The notes under the pieces: generated by a model
What the model was told of the DNA's origin: nothing
What the model saw: the letters and a program-made list of their open reading frames with translations, nothing else
Database searches by the model: none
Source of the DNA: Natrinema sp. DC36
GTDB taxonomy: Archaea > Halobacteriota > Halobacteria > Halobacteriales > Natrialbaceae
DNA: 64,000 nt
Reading direction: 5' to 3'
Assembly: GCF_020405225.1 (NCBI RefSeq)
Contig: NZ_CP084472.1
Location: 2,480,001-2,544,000 of the forward strand
In this document: one piece after another, positions 45,451 to 53,729 of the stretch
How the letters are laid out: each line of letters opens with the position of its first letter
How positions within the stretch are numbered: position 1 is the first letter of the stretch
Position numbers and translations under genes: made by a program

Positions 45451-47097
45451 TCAGTCGTCGTCCGACTCGACGGGGCCGCCGGGGCCGGGTGACTCGGGCT
45501 CGGGTTCGGTTTTCCGGCTCGAGCCGATGAGGACGGTTTCGTCCTGCAGCAACACCCGGCCGTAGCTCGAGCTGAAGTCCTTGATCAGCGAGAGCATCGC
45601 GAGGAAACAGACGAACGCGAACGGTGCGCCGGTGATGATGACCGCGTTCTGGAGCGCGCTCGTCCCGCCTTCACCGCCGATGATCATGAGGATCGCGGCG
45701 GTCATGCCGAGGACGACGCCCCAGAAGATCCGGTTGATCGTCGAGGGGCTCGCCTTCCCGCCGGTCGTCATCATCGAGACGGCGAGCGTCGACGAGTCCG
45801 CCGACGTGATGAAGAACGTCGTCACGAGGATCATGAACGCGATCATGAACACCGTTCCGAGTGGGAAGGCGTCGAAGAGGATGAAGCCCGAAATCTCCGG
45901 CGTGCCGTTGGCGATCACGCTGCTGAAGTCGGCCGTTCCGGTGTGGTGGTATCGCAGCGCGGTGCCACCGACGAACGTGAACCACGGGATAGTCGCGGCC
46001 GAGGTCGCGCCGATCCCAGTGAAGGCGACTTCGCGGACGGTCCGACCCTTGGAAATCCGGGCGATGAACAGTCCCGCGAACGGAGACCACGAGAGCGCCC
46101 ACGCCCAGTAGAAGACCGTCCAGGAGTTCATCCAGCCCGTCCCGCCGTCGCCCCCGGCACCGGTGTAGAGACTCATGGACGTGAAGTCGGCGATCATGCC
46201 GCCCATCGCCTGGGAGCCGAGCAGGAGCAAGAACAGCGTCGGCCCCAGGATGAACGTCGCGAGCATGAGCGTGACGAACAGGATCATATTGAAGTTCGAC
46301 AGCCGGCGGATTCCCCGATCGACCCCGAGCACCATCGAGATGGTAAACAGGAGCGTCATCGTCGTCACGACGACGAGGATGCCGACGTTCCCCAGATCGA
46401 TATTCCACTGGTAGCTGAGGCCGGCGATGAACTGACTCCCGATGAAGCCGAGCGACGTCGCCACGCCGCCGATCGTCGCGAAGACGGCGAGGATGTCGAC
46501 GACTTTCGCGGCCGGGCCGTCGAGGTTCTCCTTCCCGATGATCGGCGTCAGCGCCGAGGAAACCCGAAGCGGGACGCCTTCGTAATTGTACGCGAAGTAG
46601 GCGATCGCGAGTCCCATGATCGTGAACACGGCCAGCTGGGGGAGCGCCCAGTGGAATAACGTCTGCTGGATCGCGATCGGAATCGCTTCGGCCGTCCCAC
46701 CTTCGACGCCGAACAGCGGCGACGGGTTATCGTAGTAGAACAGCGCTTCGGTCGGGCCCCAGAACACGACTCCCGCTGCGAACCCGGCGGAGTACAACAT
46801 CGAGAAGAACGATAGGAAGCTGTACTCCGGATCCTCGTCCCCCATCTTGATCTTGCCCCACGGACCGACGATCAGGAACAACAGGAAGAGGACGATCAGG
46901 AACACGATCACCAACAGCGCCCAGTTCAGGTACTCGACGACCCAGCCGTACACGGTCCCGATCGTCTCGGTGACGAGCGTCTGGTTGATGAAGAACGCCG
47001 CGATCACGCCGACGGTCAACAGTGCCCCGAACGCGAAGACGACCAGGTCGATCTCCTCGAGGAACTCGTCGACCATCCCCTTATCGGCGTCGCTCAT
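45451..47097 (-). CDS. BCCT family transporter, divergent
   Basis: 548 residues from the ATG at 47097 (GGTGGGA precedes it; a GTG at 47148 is possible). About twelve transmembrane helices. The family signature is FYWAWALSWSPFAGLFIARI (329-348) followed by SKGRTVRE. BCCT proteins import betaine, choline, carnitine or ectoine with Na+ or H+. Two key positions differ: the glycine-rich sodium-site region reads GFAAG (105-109) instead of GMGIG, and the second Trp of the WAWWISW box is Ala334. The acidic C-terminal tail is short. Its place inside the ectoine island makes ectoine or a related amino-acid derivative a reasonable substrate. Confidence 0.92.
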   Translation of the reverse strand: MSDADKGMVDEFLEEIDLVVFAFGALLTVGVIAAFFINQTLVTETIGTVYGWVVEYLNWALLVIVFLIVLFLLFLIVGPWGKIKMGDEDPEYSFLSFFSMLYSAGFAAGVVFWGPTEALFYYDNPSPLFGVEGGTAEAIPIAIQQTLFHWALPQLAVFTIMGLAIAYFAYNYEGVPLRVSSALTPIIGKENLDGPAAKVVDILAVFATIGGVATSLGFIGSQFIAGLSYQWNIDLGNVGILVVVTTMTLLFTISMVLGVDRGIRRLSNFNMILFVTLMLATFILGPTLFLLLLGSQAMGGMIADFTSMSLYTGAGGDGGTGWMNSWTVFYWAWALSWSPFAGLFIARISKGRTVREVAFTGIGATSAATIPWFTFVGGTALRYHHTGTADFSSVIANGTPEISGFILFDAFPLGTVFMIAFMILVTTFFITSADSSTLAVSMMTTGGKASPSTINRIFWGVVLGMTAAILMIIGGEGGTSALQNAVIITGAPFAFVCFLAMLSLIKDFSSSYGRVLLQDETVLIGSSRKTEPEPESPGPGGPVESDDD

Positions 47098-47470
47098 CGT
47101 CCCACCCCCGGTATCGGACGGCAGCGGAACGATCTCTCGTGAGTCCACTTACCATTCGCCATGCTGCATGATGGCATACCGCCACCATTAACGTCGTATA
47201 CAATAAGTGTTTCTCACTCGGCTAGAGTATCCACAGATTGCGTTTATTATGTATTTCTCGAAGGCTATACAGAATATCTCTCGTCCTGCATCGATCATCG
47301 TTAGATACACCATATAGGCAGACAATCGATATCCTCCGCGGAGTACAATATCGGTTTAGTCAATCGGAACGCCAATCAGTAACTGAGAACTACCGTGTCT
47401 GGCGGTGTGGGTAACGACGGTGGGACCGACCGATTCGGCCGACCGAAAACGAAATCCGAAGACGGCTCCG
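47098..47470. other. 373-bp gap with the BCCT promoter
   Basis: AT-richer than its surroundings. On the minus strand ACTTATTG (about 47203-47210) and TTAATGG are candidate promoter elements of the transporter gene. The rest, up to the stop of the next gene at 47471, shows no gene, RNA or repeat. Confidence 0.45.
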
Positions 47471-48118
47471 TCAGTTCGTCAGTTCCTCGAGCGTCTGCTC
47501 TCGAGTCTCGGTGCTCTCGGCCACGCGCTCGGCGAACTCGTCGACACGGTCCTTGATTTCCTCGCGGGTGTCCGCCGGTGAGAAGCTATCCGACATCGTC
47601 AGCAGGCGCACGAACGCCCGCAGTTCCTCGTCGGTGAGCTGGGCGAATTCCTCGTTCTCGAGTTTGTCGACGACCTCGTCGACGTCGATCTGGCCGACCG
47701 GTTCGACGTTGAACTCGACGTTGACCATCCGGTAGTTCGAGCCGGCGAGGCGCTGTTCGGCCTTGCCGACGCCCTCCGAGAGCATGTCCTTGAACGGGGT
47801 GTGATACCCCATCGTCCCGAGGTGGAGAAAGGCGAGCATATCGGTGATGCCCTGCGTGTAGGCGTCGCGATCCTCGGCGTCGGGATCGAAGACCGTCTCT
47901 CGGTCGCGTTCCTCCATGTACTCGAAGAGGATGCTGAAGTCGAGCATCGCGTTGCGAACCCGGCGTCGGATCCGGTTTCGCTTCTGTTTCTTCGAGTGGT
48001 CGGTGTAGTCCGTCTTCCGGCCGAGCAAGAAATCGCGGTCGGAGGGCGTGAGAATGCCGCGCGGGCGATCCGAGTCCGCCGCCGTCCGCAACGACTCCGG
48101 CACGTCGTCTTGGCTCAT
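47471..48118 (-). CDS. conserved haloarchaeal protein with RGILT domain
   Basis: 215 residues from the ATG at 48118. After about 15 acidic residues comes RGILTPSDRDFLLGRKTDY and a basic helix KKQKRNRIRRRVRNA, then DFSILFEYMEERDRETVF. This start is shared by many uncharacterised haloarchaeal proteins, some regulatory. The C-terminal half is helical and acidic. No enzyme motif was seen. It lies between the BCCT transporter and the second M20 gene, in the same direction, but gaps of more than 160 bp suggest separate transcription. Confidence 0.75.
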   Translation of the reverse strand: MSQDDVPESLRTAADSDRPRGILTPSDRDFLLGRKTDYTDHSKKQKRNRIRRRVRNAMLDFSILFEYMEERDRETVFDPDAEDRDAYTQGITDMLAFLHLGTMGYHTPFKDMLSEGVGKAEQRLAGSNYRMVNVEFNVEPVGQIDVDEVVDKLENEEFAQLTDEELRAFVRLLTMSDSFSPADTREEIKDRVDEFAERVAESTETREQTLEELTN

Positions 48119-48285
48119 AGGGGATACACGGAGAGCCCGCGAATTAACGTTTCCCATTCGGCGAACGTGATGCTCGCCGGACAGAAGCGTTCGCTCGACT
48201 GTCAGTCAGTATTGCGGTTTACCACGAGAGTTTCGGCGAACCATACGCTCAGTCAGAGCCAACAGTACCGATCTGAATCCGTCCG

Positions 48286-49566
48286 CTACGGCCGCCGACG
48301 GGAGAGTTCGGTAGCCGTCTCGGTGAGCAGCGTCACCCCGATCTCGAGGCTCTCCTCGTCGATGTCGAAGGTCGGCGTGTGGTGGCTCGTCGGGTGGTCA
48401 GTGCCGACGAGGACGTACGACGCGAGCCCACCCTCGTCCTGGACGCGTTGCATCAGGTAGGTCACGTCCTCGCTCACGCCGAACTCCTCGCTCGGAATTA
48501 CCCGATCGACGCCCTCGATCTCCCACGCGACGTTCCCCACGAGATCCCGCAGCGCTGGATGGCTGTCGACGCGGGGCGACTCGCTGATCATCCGCGGCGT
48601 GACGTCGCAGTCGTGCATCTCGGCGGCGGCGTAGCAGACGCGTTCGAGCTCCGTGCGCGTGTACTCCATCAGCGCGGTGGTCTCGCCGCGGACCTCGGCC
48701 TCGATGGTGACCTCCTCGGCGATGACGTTGCTCGCGGTGCCGCCCTCGATTCGGCCGACGTTCACTCGCGTCAGCCCGTCGCTGTGCCGCGGGATTCCGT
48801 AGGCGTTCTGGATCGCAGTCGCCGCTGCCTGCATAGCGTTGGCCCCTTCGTTCGGCGCTTTGCCGGCGTGGGCGCTCGCCCCCTCGAACGTCGCGGTCAG
48901 ATGTGCCATCGCCAGCGGCTTCTCGATGCCGGCGACGATCTCGCCCGTCGGATGGTCGAGGCCGATGTGAAGGGCGAGGAGGTAGTCGACGCCCTCGAGG
49001 TAGCCGCTCTCGGCCATCGCCTTCCCGCCGCCGGAGATCTCCTCGGCGGGTTGGAAGAACACCGTCAGCGTTCCGTCGAAATCGCTCTCTTTGACCGCCT
49101 CGAGCGTCCCCAGCGCTATCGCGAGGTGGGCGTCGTGGCCACACGCGTGCATGTAGCCGTCGTGTTCGGACCGAAATCCCTCGGCGGCCGGCCGGTGGTC
49201 GCTCTCGTCGGACTCCCGCATCGAAATCGCGTCGAGATCGACGCGCAACCCGAGACAGGGGCCCTCTCCCTGCTCGAGGGTCGCGATAACGCCCGTGTGA
49301 CCGTCGGCCGTGCGCTCGAGAACGTCCGATCGAACGCCCGCCTCGCGGGCGCGCTCGATCCACGGCTCGAGTTCCGCCGCCGACGGCACGGCCATGCGCT
49401 CGTCCGTCGCCAGCGCGTCGCGGCCGACGGCGATCTCGTCGACGCCGATCCGCTCGAGTTCCTCGACGACCCGGCCGGTCGTCCGAAACTCGCGCCAGCC
49501 CGGTTCGGGATGACGGTGGAACTCCCGCCGTAGTTCGCGCAATCTATTTCGCGCTTCGTAGGACAT
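48286..49566 (-). CDS. AbgA-like M20 amidohydrolase (copy 2)
   Basis: 426 residues from the ATG at 49566; further upstream residues are not family-like. It has the same motif set as the copy at 40703: LRREFHRHPEPGWREF, RVDLDAISM, HACGHDAHLAIALG, PAEEISGGG, GIEKPLAMAHL and SHHTPTFDID. Gene order and similarity indicate a duplicated amidohydrolase that may prefer a different N-acyl substrate, for example the alpha or gamma isomer of N-acetyl-diaminobutyrate. On the minus strand a TATA-like element at 49591-49598 implies a leaderless mRNA. It lacks the acidic tail of copy 1. Confidence 0.87.
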   Translation of the reverse strand: MSYEARNRLRELRREFHRHPEPGWREFRTTGRVVEELERIGVDEIAVGRDALATDERMAVPSAAELEPWIERAREAGVRSDVLERTADGHTGVIATLEQGEGPCLGLRVDLDAISMRESDESDHRPAAEGFRSEHDGYMHACGHDAHLAIALGTLEAVKESDFDGTLTVFFQPAEEISGGGKAMAESGYLEGVDYLLALHIGLDHPTGEIVAGIEKPLAMAHLTATFEGASAHAGKAPNEGANAMQAAATAIQNAYGIPRHSDGLTRVNVGRIEGGTASNVIAEEVTIEAEVRGETTALMEYTRTELERVCYAAAEMHDCDVTPRMISESPRVDSHPALRDLVGNVAWEIEGVDRVIPSEEFGVSEDVTYLMQRVQDEGGLASYVLVGTDHPTSHHTPTFDIDEESLEIGVTLLTETATELSRRRP

Positions 49567-49937
49567 TCTTGCCGGTTCTACGCGCGGGAGATACTTAATC
49601 GTAGTCGATAATCGTATACTGGTTACGCACGATCGATGGAGAGAGTCGGCGATCGAAACAGATCCGGTCGGTTTCCACAAGCCATCGATACGATGACCAC
49701 GGCGACTCCAGTATGGAGAGGATCAAAGAGAAGGACGGTCCGCGGAGCGGGTCCATGGAGAAGGCAGGCAGAGATCACTCCTGAACCGAACCAGCCCACA
49801 GGGTGCGTGCAAACGCGTTATCACTCGCTTACCTCGAGTCGACCGTCCGTTCAAGCGATCAAAGCGCCGTTTTGCGGGCGCACATTTGTGTTTGGTGCCC
49901 GCCAAATCCATCACGGGATTTAATTCACAACCCCACG
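49567..49937. other. 371-bp divergent promoter region
   Basis: Separates the second M20 gene from the membrane-anchored regulator. The M20 TATA-like element lies at 49591-49598 (minus strand) and GGATTTAATT near 49917-49926 is a candidate for the regulator. Nothing else was recognised. Confidence 0.45.
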
Positions 49938-50555
49938 ATGGATGGACCATCGATGCCGCCCCTCCCAACGTGGATCGACGATCGGATCGATCCCGCGCTC
50001 GACAAGAAACTCACGCAGCGACACGTCGTCGAGGTCATGCTCGAGTCCGAGCGGCCGTTCTTTTCGATCCAGCAGCTCCGCGCTCGAGTCAAGCCGACGG
50101 TCAGTAAAGAGACGGTCCGAAACCGGCTCGACGAACTCCACGAGATCGACGTCGTCGCCGCGGAAACGTATCCGGACACCATCACGCTGTACTACGTCAA
50201 CCATCCCGAATCGCGATGGCCGCTCTCGCCGGACGGGAAACGGGCGCTCGCTCACGATTCGCCCCTCGAGACGCTGTCGGCGAGTGACTTTCTCCGCCTC
50301 CGGAACCCGGCCGGGATCAGGACGCTGGTCCTGGCGGGCTTCCAGCTCAGCCTGGTGCTGTTCTGTGTCGGCGTCGGGATGATCGTGCTGTCGATAGAGG
50401 CCCCCGTCGAAGCGAGTCACGGGCTCTGGGCGGCCGCCGGCAATCTCTTCGTCGTCTGTCTGGTCCTCCTCTTCGCTGAACGCATCGTTCGCAACCGTCG
50501 CGACGACGGCGCCAACGGAGCGATTCCGACGCCCGAACGGACCAGTCCGAAGTAA
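49938..50555 (+). CDS. winged-helix protein with membrane anchor
   Basis: 205 residues from the ATG at 49938; an ATG five codons later (49953) fits a leaderless start equally well. Residues about 20-95 form a winged helix (TQRHVVEVMLESERPFFSIQ, then KETVRNRLDELHEIDVVAAE). Two hydrophobic helices follow (about 130-155 and 165-185) with a short basic end. Membrane-tethered wHTH proteins are common in haloarchaea. Position between the second M20 gene and RidA/DAT suggests it could sense a membrane signal for the island, but that is inference. Confidence 0.78.
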   Translation: MDGPSMPPLPTWIDDRIDPALDKKLTQRHVVEVMLESERPFFSIQQLRARVKPTVSKETVRNRLDELHEIDVVAAETYPDTITLYYVNHPESRWPLSPDGKRALAHDSPLETLSASDFLRLRNPAGIRTLVLAGFQLSLVLFCVGVGMIVLSIEAPVEASHGLWAAAGNLFVVCLVLLFAERIVRNRRDDGANGAIPTPERTSPK

Positions 50556-50603
50556 CGCGACGCGACCGACAACCACCCAGCTGATACCCCAGAACACGTA
50601 CCC

Positions 50604-51056
50604 ATGTCGACTGACTCGACCCCGAACGACTCGCCGTCCCCCGAATCGACTTCGAACGAACCCGGCCCGTCGATCCTCACGGAGCGGACGCTCCTGGGGA
50701 TCTTCGTCCACTTCATCGCGATCCTCCCGTTTTTCGGGTTCGTCACCGCCGGGATCATCTACGCGGTATCGGAGCACGAATTCACGCGGGCCAACGCGCG
50801 GAACGCGCTCAACTGGCAGCTGCTGGTCAGCGGATCGTTCTTCGCGGTGTTCGTCCTCGTGTTCGGACTGGGAACGCTGTTCGAGTACGTCGCGCTTCCG
50901 GGGGTGATCGAAACGGTCGTCTTCGTCCCCGTCTTCGCGTTGGCGCTGGTCTCGATCCTCCTCGGATTCCTCAATTTCTTCGTCTGGATCGTCGCGATGG
51001 CGAAAGCCATCTTCGGCGACGCGTGGCGCTACCCGTTCGCGCCCGAATTCGTGTGA
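50604..51056 (+). CDS. DUF4870 domain membrane protein
   Basis: 150 residues. After a Ser/Thr/Pro-rich N-terminus come three or four hydrophobic helices in the DUF4870 pattern, with LLGIFVHFIAILPFFGFVTA, the interior SEHEFTRANARNALNWQL motif and a final helix ending WIVAMAKAIFGDAWRYP. The family is widespread and without known function. It follows the membrane-anchored regulator by about 50 bp in the same direction and may be co-transcribed. Confidence 0.88.
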   Translation: MSTDSTPNDSPSPESTSNEPGPSILTERTLLGIFVHFIAILPFFGFVTAGIIYAVSEHEFTRANARNALNWQLLVSGSFFAVFVLVFGLGTLFEYVALPGVIETVVFVPVFALALVSILLGFLNFFVWIVAMAKAIFGDAWRYPFAPEFV

Positions 51057-51087
51057 TCGAGCCGGCGGTTCCCGGACGTCGGACCGC

Positions 51088-51477
51088 TTACCCGAGGAAC
51101 GCCGTGGCGTCCAACTCCACGCGAACGTCTTCGGGGAGCCGCGAGACCTCGACGCAGACTCGAGCCGGCGGGTCCTCGCCGAATCGAGCACCGTAGGCCT
51201 CGTTGACCCGCTCGTAGTCCGCCAGCTCGGTCAGGTAGACGGTGACTTTGACGACGTCCGCGAGTCCGTCGCCGCCGGCTTCGTCGACGACGGCGGCGAT
51301 GTTGTCGAGCACCCGGTCGGTCTGGGCCTCAATCTTGCCGTCGACGACTTCGCCCGTGTCGGGGTCGACGGGGCCGTAGCCGGAGACGTACAGCGTGTCG
51401 CCGGCGCGAACGCCCTGCGAGTAAGGGTTGTCGTTGCTCGGTGCGTCATCGGTTTCGATGGAATCGATGTCGGACAT
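51088..51477 (-). CDS. ridA: RidA family reactive-intermediate deaminase
   Basis: 129 residues. Typical RidA stretches are NPYSQGVRAGDTLYVSGYGP, TDRVLDNIAAVVDEAGG and the C-terminal PPARVCVEVSRLPEDVRVELDA with the conserved catalytic Arg. RidA hydrolyses 2-aminoacrylate and other enamine/imine products of PLP enzymes such as threonine deaminase, protecting PLP-dependent transaminases. Both kinds of target are encoded in this island. The acidic N-terminal 15 residues are extra. A 21-bp tandem repeat directly upstream is in frame with the gene and encodes an RTTPDTD-like heptad, but it has no start codon. Confidence 0.92.
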   Translation of the reverse strand: MSDIDSIETDDAPSNDNPYSQGVRAGDTLYVSGYGPVDPDTGEVVDGKIEAQTDRVLDNIAAVVDEAGGDGLADVVKVTVYLTELADYERVNEAYGARFGEDPPARVCVEVSRLPEDVRVELDATAFLG

Positions 51478-51480
51478 AGA

Positions 51481-51561
51481 ATCGGTATCGGGCGTGGTTC
51501 GATCGGTCTCGGGTGTGGTGCGATCGGTGTCGAACGTGGGGTGGTCGGTCTCGCCGCTCGA
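51481..51561. repeat. 21-bp tandem repeat
   Basis: Units start at 51481, 51502, 51523 and 51544 with the theme ATCGGT-TCGGG-GTGGT. On the minus strand it is in frame with ridA and contains no stop, reading as a Thr/Pro/Asp heptad. It lies between the stop of the aminotransferase gene and the ridA start. Confidence 0.8.
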
Positions 51562-51562
51562 G

Positions 51563-52945
51563 TCAGGCGGTCTGCGTCGCTTCGGCGGTCACGTCGTCGA
51601 TCGCCTCGACGACGACGTCGAGCGCCGTCTCGGCCAGGTCGTGCGTGAGCACCAGCGGCGGCAGGAATCGGAGGACGTTACCGTGGCGACCGGCCGTCCA
51701 GATCAGGACCCCGCGCTCGAAGCAGTACTGCTGAATGGCGTCGACGAGGTCGCCGTCCGGGTTGCCGTCGCTATCGACGAACTCCGCGCCGATGAACAGC
51801 CCCTTGCCGCGGATGTCGGCGAGGTGTTCGTTGCCGTTGGCAGCCTCGCGGAGCCGGCCTCGAATGTACTCGCCGAGGTCTCGGGCGTGCGCGAGGAGGT
51901 CGTGCTCCTGAACGTACTCGATAGCGCGGGTCCCGGCCCGCATCCCGACGACGTGGCCGCGGTAGGTACCGGCGTGGTCGCCCGGACCCCACGTGTCCAG
52001 ATCTTCGTGGTAGATGGTCGCCGAGAGCGGGAAGCCCACGCCGCCGAGGGCCTTCGCGGAGGTCATCACGTCGGGAGTCACGCCTTCCCAGTCGCTGGCC
52101 CACCACTGCCCGGTGCGGCCCAGACCGCTCTGAATTTCGTCGAAGACGAGGACGACGTCGTTGTCGTCGGCGATGTCGCGCAGCCCCTGCAGGAAGCCCT
52201 CCGGCGGCGTGACGATGCCGCCCTCGCCCTGGATCGGTTCGACGATCATGCCGGCCGGATTGGCCAGCCCGCCGTAGGGGTCCTCGACGATAGCCCGGAC
52301 CTCCTCGAGCGCGTGATCGACCGCTTCCTCGGGCGTTTTCCCCTGTCGGAACGGGTGCGGATAGGGGGCGTGAACGACGTCGGCGAGCAGCGGCGTGTAG
52401 TCGGCCTTGAACTTCTTGTTCGAGGTGACGCTCATCGCACCCGTCGTCGCGCCGTGGTAGCCACCGCGGAACGCGATGAGGCCGTCGCCGCCGGTGTTGT
52501 ACTTGGCGAGTTTGATCGACGCCTCGATGGCGTCGCTGCCGGTCGGCCCGCCGAAAACGACCTTGTTCTGGCCCTGCAGTCCCTCGGGAGCGATCTCGTC
52601 TAACTTCTCGATGAGCTCGAGGCGCGCCTCCGTCGGGAAGTCGACCGTGTGAACGAACTTGTCGGCCTGCTCGTGGACCGCCTCGAGCACGTAGGGGTTC
52701 GAGTGGCCGACGTTGAGCACGCCGATGCCCGCGAAGAGGTCGATGTAGGTGTTGCCGTCGGCGTCGCGGACCGTCGCGCCCTTCCCCTCCTCGAAGGCGA
52801 TCGGAATGTCGTCCGGATAGGCGACCGCGCTACTGTCGATCTCGCGCTGTTTCTCGAGCAGCGCCCTCGTGTTGGGGCCGGGGACGGAGTCGACGTCCGG
52901 TGCGTCCTCGAAGTGGAGTTCGTCTATCGGCGGACCTGCCGTCAT
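51563..52945 (-). CDS. diaminobutyrate/4-aminobutyrate-type class III aminotransferase
   Basis: 460 residues. [20 protein letters not shown] (129-148) is the typical phosphate-loop phrase of diaminobutyrate-2-oxoglutarate aminotransferases (Dat, DoeD, EctB relatives). The PLP Asp269 and Schiff-base Lys298 (TSAKAL) are present. It would convert L-2,4-diaminobutyrate and 2-oxoglutarate to aspartate semialdehyde and glutamate, the step after deacetylation in ectoine breakdown. On the minus strand TTATTTATAA near 52966-52975 gives a leaderless mRNA from the ATG at 52945. RidA follows 85 bp downstream. 4-Aminobutyrate or ornithine remain possible substrates. Confidence 0.88.
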   Translation of the reverse strand: MTAGPPIDELHFEDAPDVDSVPGPNTRALLEKQREIDSSAVAYPDDIPIAFEEGKGATVRDADGNTYIDLFAGIGVLNVGHSNPYVLEAVHEQADKFVHTVDFPTEARLELIEKLDEIAPEGLQGQNKVVFGGPTGSDAIEASIKLAKYNTGGDGLIAFRGGYHGATTGAMSVTSNKKFKADYTPLLADVVHAPYPHPFRQGKTPEEAVDHALEEVRAIVEDPYGGLANPAGMIVEPIQGEGGIVTPPEGFLQGLRDIADDNDVVLVFDEIQSGLGRTGQWWASDWEGVTPDVMTSAKALGGVGFPLSATIYHEDLDTWGPGDHAGTYRGHVVGMRAGTRAIEYVQEHDLLAHARDLGEYIRGRLREAANGNEHLADIRGKGLFIGAEFVDSDGNPDGDLVDAIQQYCFERGVLIWTAGRHGNVLRFLPPLVLTHDLAETALDVVVEAIDDVTAEATQTA

Positions 52946-53203
52946 ACGTACTGGCAGGTGAAACAGTTATAAATAACTTGTCCACAGTATCCATGAAGAA
53001 CATATACAGATATTGACTACGTAACTGATTACGAAACCCGATACGGGTGACATCGGTGACGAAAGTCGTAGACGAATTCGCGAGATGAGGAGGAATCGTT
53101 CTCGAAGCAGCGGTGGTGAGACAGATCCCTCTGACCGAACCGATAAACGGGTAAAACACTCTGTACAGGGAAACCACGTCTCACTCCAGATCGATCAGCC
53201 GAC

Positions 53204-53450
53204 GTGCGGTGGCGCGCGCTGGGCCGCGGCGAATTGCGAGGCCTGAACGGAGTGAAGGCCTCGATACTGTGAGCGGTGACCGGAGGGAACCGCGAACCCG
53301 ATGGGTGAGCCGCGTCCTGAAGCCGTGCGAGGTCGTCACGAGTGTAGCGAGTGACTGCTTGGAAGACGCTTTGCGTCCTCCAGTGGATGAACGAGTGACC
53401 GAAGGGAACGAGTGAATCGGTTGGGGAGGGCGTGGCGATTCCCTGTTGCC
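53204..53450 (+). repeat. structured repeat element, copy 3 (long)
   Basis: About 247 bp in the 784-bp gap 52946-53729. It starts GTGCGGTGGCGCGCGCTGGG and ends GAATCGGTTGGGGAGGG followed by CGTGGCGATTCCC. It contains a series of hairpins whose loops are 11 nt long and begin and end in GA: 53237-53263 (loop GAACGGAGTGA), 53273-53293 (loop GACCGGAGGGA) and GTCAC-GAGTGTAGCGA-GTGAC further on. No protein is encoded, and the rest of the gap shows only the promoters of its two flanking genes. Confidence 0.75.
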
Positions 53451-53667
53451 TCGATAGTAGGACACTTCTTTCATCGAACTCACTACCGAACACTCTGCTC
53501 AGTAAACTGTCTGTAGTGAACGGTCGTTCAAATCGTTGCTTTCGAATAGAGAATAACGATCGGACACGTTCGAAAACGCCGAATCGAGATCGAACGGTCA
53601 CCGGCGAACCGAGCCGAGCCAACGTCTGCGGAGGTCAACAGCTATTTGCCCCCCACGACCGAAATTG

Positions 53668-53676
53668 CATATAAAT
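53668..53676 (+). promoter_or_regulatory. TATA box of dnaG
   Basis: GCATATAAAT predicts initiation near 53698 and a leader of about 30 nt before the ATG at 53730. It argues against the in-frame codon at 53646. Confidence 0.55.
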
Positions 53677-53729
53677 CGGTCTCTGTACGCGATACTCGCG
53701 TCACCGCCCCTCCCGGGGACAGATCTCCA

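Noticed and set aside
32240-49620. Shared GTATAC motif as operator of the ectoine island
   Set aside because: GTATAC or close variants occur upstream of several island genes (45286, 47196, 49614, and GTATAA at 40667). Their positions relative to TATA and start are inconsistent, so chance in AT-rich promoters is likelier.
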